The translations under genes were made by a program, and so were the position numbers. A stretch of 28,469 bases of DNA from JANRKT01 sp033763355. GTDB lineage: Bacteria; Bacteroidota; Bacteroidia; Chitinophagales; Chitinophagaceae. Positions 23,043 to 28,469 of this stretch are shown here, one piece after another; position 1 is the stretch's first letter; the number at the start of each line of letters is the position of its first letter. The stretch is taken from NCBI GenBank assembly GCA_033763355.1, contig JANRKT010000068.1, positions 1 through 28,469 of the forward strand, written 5' to 3'. The notes below the pieces were generated by a model. That model was given only the letters and a program-made list of their open reading frames with translations, was not told the origin of the DNA and searched no databases.

Positions 23043-24624
23043 GCTGTTTGCCTTTTAGTATTGAATCAACATTAATTCTTATCCTGTATATTTTACGCTT
23101 CTCATCAAACTGTATTACATCAGCTTCTTTCCGGGGCATTTTGATTATAAAAGTTGCGCCTTTATCCACGTCACTTTCCACATCTACAAAACCCATGTGC
23201 CGCTTTATAATTTCAGATAAATAACTCAACCCCAATCCATATCCCTTCACATTATGTGTATTGCCTGACGGCACACGAAAAAATTTATCAAAAATTTTCC
23301 ATTTATATTCTTTCGGAATACCTATACCATTATCACTCACTTTCAGCTCAATAATATCGTTAGGCAAAGCTGAAAGCGATATCTCAATAGCAGGATTTCC
23401 TTTGCTGTACTTTAATGCATTATCCAGCAGGTTGTAAATAACACTGGTGATGTGCAGCCTGTCTGCCTCTATCATAAAATTATCACCAATCGCTTTTATA
23501 TTTACAACCGCGTTATTCTTTTCAAACTGGAGCTTCATGGTATTTGTTACCTCATTCACCAATTCAAGGATATCAAAATTTTCTTTGCGCAGTTCCAGTT
23601 CTTTCTTTTCAAACATCGAAAGCTTAAGCACCTTATCAACCAGCAGACCCAGCCTTTGTAATTCAGCAGCAGAAATATCCAGGTATTCCTTTGTTCTTTC
23701 CGGGCTTTGGATGCCGCCAAAATTCCTCAGGGCCTCTATGGCAACATTCACAGTAGCAATTGGCGTTTTCAGTTCGTGGGTCATATTGCTGATAAAATCA
23801 TTCTTTAATTCAGACAATTTTTTTTGCTGCAGCAGGTTGCGGTACAATAATACAAATGACAATATGGTAACCCCTACAAGAAATAATGAAAACAATAAAG
23901 GAGTGGTAATTTTTTTCAACAGGTAAGGAAAAGTGTTTTCCAGTTGCAGGCGGTAGGTAATGGGGTGGGCAAAACCTATTGTTACTTCATTCATGCCCGA
24001 AAACGAGAGTTTATCTTCTTTTTCATTTACACTGAAAGAAACCTGCAGGTCTTCGGTTTCAGCCCTGGCGCTATCAAGCCGTATAATGCGGAAAGGTATT
24101 TTCATTTTTTCTTCAGCAAATGATTTTTCAACAGCCTGTTTTATTTCAGTTACCTGAAGTGAATCCTGCAATGAATCTATGCCGTATAAAACCCGCAAGA
24201 TGCCTTCACCCGGCCTTTGCAAGCCAGGAACCGAATCAGCCCGATAGGCAAGGGATGTTTTGTCAAGTGTTACAACCATACCGGTACGGGGCCTTTGTAT
24301 TTCCGGCAGGGAATCTTTTAATTTTTTACCCATTACATTAACCAGGTTAACTATTTGTTCACCGGGTGCTGTATGAATATTCACCGGCTTGCCATTTCTT
24401 ACTTCTATCCTCACTTTCTTATCCCGTATTGAATCATTCCAGAAATGCAGGTCGAGCTTTTTTGCCTGCAGGTCCAAAACAGTTGTGCGAAAAACAATAC
24501 CTGTTTTTCCTTCCAGAATCCTTTTCTCCCGGGCATAGTTATTCTTCATCCAGTACAGCTGGAAGCCTGCAATCACCAGTATGGTAATGATCATTAATGC
24601 GGCGAGCCCTTTCAGTTTATTCAT
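23035..24624 (-). CDS. Sensor histidine kinase
   Basis: A 529-residue membrane sensor kinase. A first helix (about 5-25: GLAALMIITILVIAGFQLYW) and a second (about 240-262: TPLLFSLFLVGVTILSFVLL) enclose a periplasmic sensing domain of roughly 210 residues without a recognisable fold. The cytoplasmic part has the H-box DFISNMTHELKTPIATVN with the phosphorylated His283, the N-box VIYNLLDNALKYSKG, the G1 box LKVSDNGIGIPKEYKWKIFDKFFRVP and the G2 box VKGYGLGLSYLSEI. The start ATG 24624 is preferred over a TTG 15 bases earlier because a TACATTTG promoter element lies just upstream. It overlaps the response regulator by eight bases and resembles RprX-type kinases. Confidence 0.93.
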   Translation of the reverse strand: MNKLKGLAALMIITILVIAGFQLYWMKNNYAREKRILEGKTGIVFRTTVLDLQAKKLDLHFWNDSIRDKKVRIEVRNGKPVNIHTAPGEQIVNLVNVMGKKLKDSLPEIQRPRTGMVVTLDKTSLAYRADSVPGLQRPGEGILRVLYGIDSLQDSLQVTEIKQAVEKSFAEEKMKIPFRIIRLDSARAETEDLQVSFSVNEKEDKLSFSGMNEVTIGFAHPITYRLQLENTFPYLLKKITTPLLFSLFLVGVTILSFVLLYRNLLQQKKLSELKNDFISNMTHELKTPIATVNVAIEALRNFGGIQSPERTKEYLDISAAELQRLGLLVDKVLKLSMFEKKELELRKENFDILELVNEVTNTMKLQFEKNNAVVNIKAIGDNFMIEADRLHITSVIYNLLDNALKYSKGNPAIEISLSALPNDIIELKVSDNGIGIPKEYKWKIFDKFFRVPSGNTHNVKGYGLGLSYLSEIIKRHMGFVDVESDVDKGATFIIKMPRKEADVIQFDEKRKIYRIRINVDSILKGKQRE

Positions 24625-24641
24625 GTCTGAAGAATCCAATA

Positions 24642-24649
24642 CAAATGTA
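24642..24649 (-). promoter_or_regulatory. Bacteroidota-type -7 promoter element for the two-component operon
   Basis: Read leftwards the sequence is TACATTTG, an exact TAnnTTTG match, 17 bases before the kinase ATG. The TTG triplet at 24639-24637 would lie at or before the transcription start, which supports ATG 24624. The -33 region lacks a clear TTG, as expected for a promoter that needs an activator. Confidence 0.55.
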
Positions 24650-24678
24650 GAAGTTTACCCACTGACCTGTTTTGTTTG

Positions 24679-24716
24679 TTAACCTAAATTAACCTTAATG
24701 CAAGGGCTGTTAACCT
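24679..24716. promoter_or_regulatory. Three phased TTAACCT repeats, candidate response-regulator site
   Basis: TTAACCT occurs at 24679-24685, 24689-24695 and 24710-24716, with start-to-start distances of 10 and 21 bases, i.e. one and two helical turns. The set lies between the divergent promoters of the kinase operon (-7 at 24642-24649) and the GLPGLI gene (-7 at 24737-24744), about 30 and 20 bases from each. OmpR-family regulators bind such direct repeats as head-to-tail dimers (for example the TTAACA boxes of Bacillus PhoP). The site is therefore a good candidate for binding by the adjacent regulator; this is an inference. Confidence 0.55.
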
Positions 24717-24736
24717 GCATAGGCGCTACATCATTT

Positions 24737-24744
24737 TAGCTTTG
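24737..24744 (+). promoter_or_regulatory. Bacteroidota-type -7 promoter element before the GLPGLI gene
   Basis: TAGCTTTG matches TAnnTTTG exactly and ends 15 bases before ATG 24760. It overlaps an in-frame TTG (24742) that would otherwise extend the protein, so the ATG is the start. The TTAACCT repeats lie directly upstream of it. Confidence 0.6.
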
Positions 24745-24759
24745 GAAAAAATAATTACC

Positions 24760-25566
24760 ATGAAGAAAATAATGTTGTCCTGCACTGCACTGATGGCCGG
24801 GTTAATTATACATGCCCAGACCAAAGAAGGCAGAATTGTTTATGAACGTACCACACAGATGCAGATACGTATTGCCGATGACAATCCCGCTTTACAAAAC
24901 ATGATTCCCAAAGAAAGAAAAGACAGGTTTGAACTGTTATTTGGCAACAACCAGTCGCTATGGAAGCCTGTTGAAGAAGATGCGGCAGACCAGGGTGAGT
25001 GGAGCGGCAATGGAATGCAGATACGTATTATGGCGCCGGGCAGCGAAGACATTACCTACCACAATTTTGCCGCAACACGTAAAGTGGAACTAAGGGAACT
25101 GGCGGCTAAAAAATATATTCTTGAGGACAGCATCCGCTCTATGAACTGGAAGCTAAGCGGCGAAAGTAAAAAAATTTTAAACTACGATTGCTTTAAAGCA
25201 ACTGCGCAGCGCATTGCCAAACGCACGATGGTAAACATGGACAACGGAAAAATGGAAAGAAAAGAAGTGGAAGACACCATGAATATTACTGCCTGGTTTA
25301 CCAATGCCATACCGGTTTCAGCAGGGCCTGACCAATACCAGGGCCAGTTACCGGGAATGATACTGGAAGTGGATGTAAACAACGGAAGAACAACTATTAA
25401 AGCAATTGAAATTTCGGGAAAGATTGATGTGGCAGTTATTAAAGAGCCAAAGGGTGGAAAAAAAGTTACACAGGCTGAGTTTAACAAAGAAAGGGAAAAA
25501 ATGATGGAAGAAATGCAGCGCAACAATGGCGGCGGAAGGGTGATACGTGTTGGAGGAGGGAGTTAG
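24760..25566 (+). CDS. GLPGLI-family secreted protein
   Basis: A 268-residue periplasmic or surface protein of the GLPGLI family, named for a conserved motif that appears here as QGQLPGMILEVDV. The N-terminus KKIMLSCTALMAGLIIHAQ is a signal peptide with a cleavage point before TKEGRI. KEGRIVYERT, the central YDCFKATAQR and ITAWFTNAIPVSAGPDQYQG are typical of the family. Members are common in Bacteroidota next to outer-membrane receptors, and their function is unknown. The C-terminus is Gly-rich (NNGGGRVIRVGGGS). It is divergent from the two-component operon, probably under the same regulator, and convergent with the large beta-barrel gene. A strong terminator follows. Confidence 0.9.
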   Translation: MKKIMLSCTALMAGLIIHAQTKEGRIVYERTTQMQIRIADDNPALQNMIPKERKDRFELLFGNNQSLWKPVEEDAADQGEWSGNGMQIRIMAPGSEDITYHNFAATRKVELRELAAKKYILEDSIRSMNWKLSGESKKILNYDCFKATAQRIAKRTMVNMDNGKMERKEVEDTMNITAWFTNAIPVSAGPDQYQGQLPGMILEVDVNNGRTTIKAIEISGKIDVAVIKEPKGGKKVTQAEFNKEREKMMEEMQRNNGGGRVIRVGGGS

Positions 25567-25592
25567 GAGCGGCACGGCAACAAAACAAAAAT

Positions 25593-25620
25593 ACCCTTCG
25601 CATAGCGGAGGGTTTTTTTT
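25593..25620 (+). terminator. Rho-independent terminator after the GLPGLI gene
   Basis: ACCCTTCGC (25593-25601) pairs with GCGGAGGGT (25605-25613), 9 bp with one T:G pair and a three-base loop. A run of T residues follows. It sits 27 bases after the stop codon. Confidence 0.9.
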
Positions 25621-25712
25621 ATTTATATGAAGTTAAACCTGTAACGTTATTCAGTCTTAAAGAATGGTTAATGAACGAAAACTTGCGTCATTCCTTCACT
25701 TAACTTGTTTCC

Positions 25713-28469
25713 TTATCTCTGTATTATCCTTATTCCGCCTCCGTTTCCGCCTGCATTCAACCCCGCTTTGCTCAGGCTGTAAGTAAAGGCCAGCATAAAA
25801 TAGCGGCGTAAAATAGTGTAGCGTGCATCTTCTATGTAATTGTTGTTGCTTGTGCGGACTACGCCAATATTCTGGTTCAGCAAATCATATACCCTTAGCT
25901 TTATTTCGCCGCGGTTGTACTTCAAAAACTGTTTTGCAACAGAAGCATTCCACAGTGGTATTTTGGTGTTGAACCCTGCTGCACGCCGGTTGTTGATGAT
26001 GTATGCAAAATCTGTATGAAAGAAAAAGTTTGCCGGTAACTGCCAGTTGAAATCAGTTTCGTACTGCTGTGAAAAATAGTTTGCATTCAATGCAGACTGG
26101 AGTGTGTATTTTGTACTGTTATGCGTAATCATGGCGCTGAAGCTCATATCAATTTTCTCAATGGCATTTACCTGCAGCCTCAGTTCCGGGCTCAGGCGGA
26201 GGTCACGTATATTATTCTCTGAACCGTTTATAAACTGTTTGCTGTTGTTGTAACGGATATTGGCGGCAATGTTAAGGCTTGTGGCTTTTATAAAACGTAT
26301 GGGAAAACCCCATTCTATATTGCCAAACAGGTTATATACCCCATCAGCATTTACGGGACGGGTGAATTTTACACCTAATGCCGTTACGCTGTCGTAGTTT
26401 ACAATTTTATTTTGGGTTTGTGTAAATGTAAATAATGCAAAGAGGCTCCTGTTTTTAAAAGGGTTCACCCCAACATAATTTAATTGTAAGGAGTGGTTGT
26501 ATTCCTGGATAAGATCAGGGTTACCCAGCCTGATGTTAAGCGGGTTGCTGATATCAGGAACCGGCTGAAGTTGTGTAATAGTAGGCTGGTTGGTAAAAGT
26601 GGAATAGGTGAAGTTGATATTTTTAAACCGGGTGAAATGATACTGGAACCTTGCATTGGGCAGTATATTCCGGAATTGTTTGCCAATAACAGAATCTTTA
26701 CCGTTATTTAAAATTTTCCCGTCTAATTCAGCCAGTTGCCATGCAGTACCAACAGCCCAGTTGTATTTTTTCTTTTGTGTCCGGATGCGGAGACCTGCAT
26801 TGGTATAACCATAGGTGTTTTCATAATCATTGCTCAGCTGTTCATTTAATTCATCAAATTTTCCGTTGTTGTAATTATAATCGAACGTCCTTCTTTCTGA
26901 TGCTGATAAACTGTTGCTTTTTGAAGCGCTAAGTTCAATGAGGGAACGTTTAAGGAAGGGTTCTGTATAAACTGTTCTTATATTGTAACTGTTTAGCCCC
27001 CCTTTTGTATTATTTACCTGTTTAATAGAGTCGGTGCGGATGAGTGTACCCGATGAGGTATAAAACCTGTTGATTGATTGAAGGCTGCCGTTACCATCAC
27101 TTTCATTAATACTGTTCTGTATGCTGACAGAGAAAGTCCTGCCCTTCCGGTTAAATTTTTTGTGGAACAATAAATCATTCCTGAAATTAAACCCCTTGTT
27201 TGCCGAATAATTATTGCTGAAGCCTTCATTGCTTAAGCGCTGATCCTCACCCAGTGTACTGTAATTATTAAATGAACTGTTCTTTGTATCCTGGTAACTT
27301 AAGGAAGGGGAAATTTTCAATGAGTGAAGTGAATCAATCTGGTAGTCCAGGCTGAGATTTAGCCGGTGGCTGTTGTTAGTATTATTGCTCTCCGCCTTTT
27401 GATTATAGAAATAAGAGGAATCTGGCAGGAAATACTGCCTGCGGATATTGCTCTCTGCAATTGGATTAAAACGATTGTAAAAATAGTTGCTCGTCAGATA
27501 AGTTCTTTTTCCCATCACATCATTGTAATTAATCCCCCCTGCATGAGTAGTATTGATGGCGCTGTTGTTGTTGCTTCCTATACCCATCATGCCGGCATTG
27601 GGATCATCTGCCGAAATATTTATATTGATGTTACCGCCACCGCCCTGCTGCATTCTCGACAATTCGCCTGTAAAATTCAGTATGTCCATAAAAGAAAAAC
27701 CTTCTGCATTAACGTTATTGGCCATACCAATGGCAGACATCTGCCTTGCTCCTTTAAACGAATTCACATTAAAACGTCCTTCGTATCTTTCATTGGTTCC
27801 CACTCCCGCTGATACTTTTCCAAATAACCCCTTGTTTTTATCTTTTTTCAGTTTAAGGTTAATGGCTTTCTGGCTGTTGCCATCATCAAAACCTGTTAAC
27901 TGTGCCTGGTCGCTGAGCCTGTCAAATACCTGCACTTTATCAACCGCATCAGCGGGTAAATTCCTCGTTGCTATCTTTGGGTCATTACCAAAAAACTCTT
28001 TGCCATCAACCAATACCCTGTTCACCGTTTGGCCCTGTGCTTTTACAGTGCCATCTTTTTCCACTTTTACTCCCGGTAATTTCTTCAGCAGCTCTTCTAC
28101 ATTTGCATTGGGCTGTACTTTAAATGAGCCTGCATTGTATTGCAGCGTATCATCAACCATGGTGATGGGCGGCGCTTCTGCATTAACCACAATTTCTCCC
28201 AGCGTTTTGTATTTGTCGCTCATGGGCAGCTGACCAAAATCTATTATCCTGTTGTTGTCATCAACAGAGAAATATTTGTTGCTGTTGTGGTAATTTACAT
28301 GTGTTAAAAGCAGCCTGTACTCACCATTGGAAACATTGGTAAGCTCAAACCTGCCCTGGTTATCTGCAATGGTAAAACTTACAAGTGATGAATCTTTTTT
28401 CTTAAGCATCGTTACCGTTACACCCGCAACAGGTTGCCTGGAAAGCGTATCAAAAGCAACCCCTTTTAC
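25713..28469 (-). CDS. Outer-membrane beta-barrel receptor with carboxypeptidase-like N-terminal domain, 5' end missing
   Basis: The frame runs past the window edge, so the signal peptide and start are not visible; 918 residues are present. The visible start (GVAFDTLSRQPVAGVTVTML, then DNQGRFELTNVSNGEYRLLL) is a CarboxypepD_reg-like fold, followed by a TonB plug-like domain (VEELLKKLPGVKVEKDGTVKAQGQTV, then VLVDGKEFFGNDPKIATRNLPADAVDKVQV) and a long beta-barrel rich in Asn, Tyr, Phe and Ser. A Gly/Asn-rich insert follows the plug (QQGGGGNININISADDPN). This is the 'outer membrane beta-barrel' family related to TonB-dependent receptors, which usually lacks a defined substrate. The C-terminus ends NAGGNGGGIRIIQR and lacks an aromatic last residue, which is unusual for BAM substrates. 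It converges on the GLPGLI gene. Confidence 0.9.
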   Translation of the reverse strand, partial: VKGVAFDTLSRQPVAGVTVTMLKKKDSSLVSFTIADNQGRFELTNVSNGEYRLLLTHVNYHNSNKYFSVDDNNRIIDFGQLPMSDKYKTLGEIVVNAEAPPITMVDDTLQYNAGSFKVQPNANVEELLKKLPGVKVEKDGTVKAQGQTVNRVLVDGKEFFGNDPKIATRNLPADAVDKVQVFDRLSDQAQLTGFDDGNSQKAINLKLKKDKNKGLFGKVSAGVGTNERYEGRFNVNSFKGARQMSAIGMANNVNAEGFSFMDILNFTGELSRMQQGGGGNININISADDPNAGMMGIGSNNNSAINTTHAGGINYNDVMGKRTYLTSNYFYNRFNPIAESNIRRQYFLPDSSYFYNQKAESNNTNNSHRLNLSLDYQIDSLHSLKISPSLSYQDTKNSSFNNYSTLGEDQRLSNEGFSNNYSANKGFNFRNDLLFHKKFNRKGRTFSVSIQNSINESDGNGSLQSINRFYTSSGTLIRTDSIKQVNNTKGGLNSYNIRTVYTEPFLKRSLIELSASKSNSLSASERRTFDYNYNNGKFDELNEQLSNDYENTYGYTNAGLRIRTQKKKYNWAVGTAWQLAELDGKILNNGKDSVIGKQFRNILPNARFQYHFTRFKNINFTYSTFTNQPTITQLQPVPDISNPLNIRLGNPDLIQEYNHSLQLNYVGVNPFKNRSLFALFTFTQTQNKIVNYDSVTALGVKFTRPVNADGVYNLFGNIEWGFPIRFIKATSLNIAANIRYNNSKQFINGSENNIRDLRLSPELRLQVNAIEKIDMSFSAMITHNSTKYTLQSALNANYFSQQYETDFNWQLPANFFFHTDFAYIINNRRAAGFNTKIPLWNASVAKQFLKYNRGEIKLRVYDLLNQNIGVVRTSNNNYIEDARYTILRRYFMLAFTYSLSKAGLNAGGNGGGIRIIQR

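Noticed and set aside
24679..24716. Start of a CRISPR-like array
   Set aside because: Only three 7-base words, spaced by helical turns and located between divergent promoters; no long repeats or spacers.
27553..28233. Long rightward open frame (226 codons) opposite the beta-barrel receptor gene
   Set aside because: Composition is Leu/Ser/Pro-rich without any motif; it mirrors the plug domain of the receptor on the other strand.

Overview
The window looks like a chromosomal segment of a Bacteroidota bacterium, most likely family Chitinophagaceae or a close relative; this is an inference from gene content, since there is no rRNA here. The pointers are a GLPGLI-family protein beside an outer-membrane beta-barrel receptor, a DUF5916/CBM9-like outer-membrane protein, a bacterial GH3-family protein, a four-helix-bundle (S23/IVS-type) gene, moderately low GC, weak Shine-Dalgarno sites, and several TAnnTTTG promoter elements of the Bacteroidota type. 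No CRISPR array, tRNA, rRNA, transposase or phage gene was seen. No stretch longer than 300 bases lacks a gene.

Left part (1-7130). The 3' end of an Ada-type zinc-binding domain gene faces a SnoaL-like protein across a strong hairpin. pnuC (nicotinamide riboside transport) reads right. A TPR-like helical protein and a three-gene succinate dehydrogenase operon (sdhC-sdhA-sdhB) read left. The Sdh complex is of the Mycobacterium Sdh1 type, with one large membrane anchor carrying Cys/His motifs suited to a membrane-embedded Fe-S cluster. A stress-type operon follows, also leftward: an ECF sigma factor, a small two-helix membrane protein and an Hsp20.

Middle part (7246-13502). A NadR-type nicotinamide riboside kinase reads right and carries an in-frame repeat insertion. 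It overlaps, tail to tail, a leftward block of mtgA (peptidoglycan glycosyltransferase), a secreted unknown, a LysE-family exporter, a GH3-family enzyme and a large GT2 glycosyltransferase fused to a decayed sugar-phosphate-transferase-like module.

Right part (13674-28469). Rightward genes are an aldo/keto reductase, an inositol-monophosphatase-like enzyme, a four-helix-bundle gene enclosed by 28-nt inverted repeats, thiL, an S41 peptidase lipoprotein, a DUF5916 outer-membrane protein, a NYN/OST-HTH RNA-related protein and a small membrane protein. A leftward OmpR-type response regulator/histidine kinase pair is divergent from a GLPGLI-family gene, and their shared promoter region holds three phased TTAACCT repeats. 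The window ends inside a leftward outer-membrane beta-barrel receptor gene whose 5' end is missing.

Functional links: PnuC and the NadR kinase form a nicotinamide riboside uptake-and-trapping pair although about 6 kb apart. The sigma/membrane protein/Hsp20 set reads as an envelope or protein-folding stress unit. The two-component system, GLPGLI protein and beta-barrel receptor form a cell-envelope neighbourhood. The most unusual structures are the two small inverted-repeat elements (one around the four-helix-bundle gene, one inside the NadR kinase gene), the Sdh anchor with its Cys/His motifs, and the phased repeats in the two-component promoter region.
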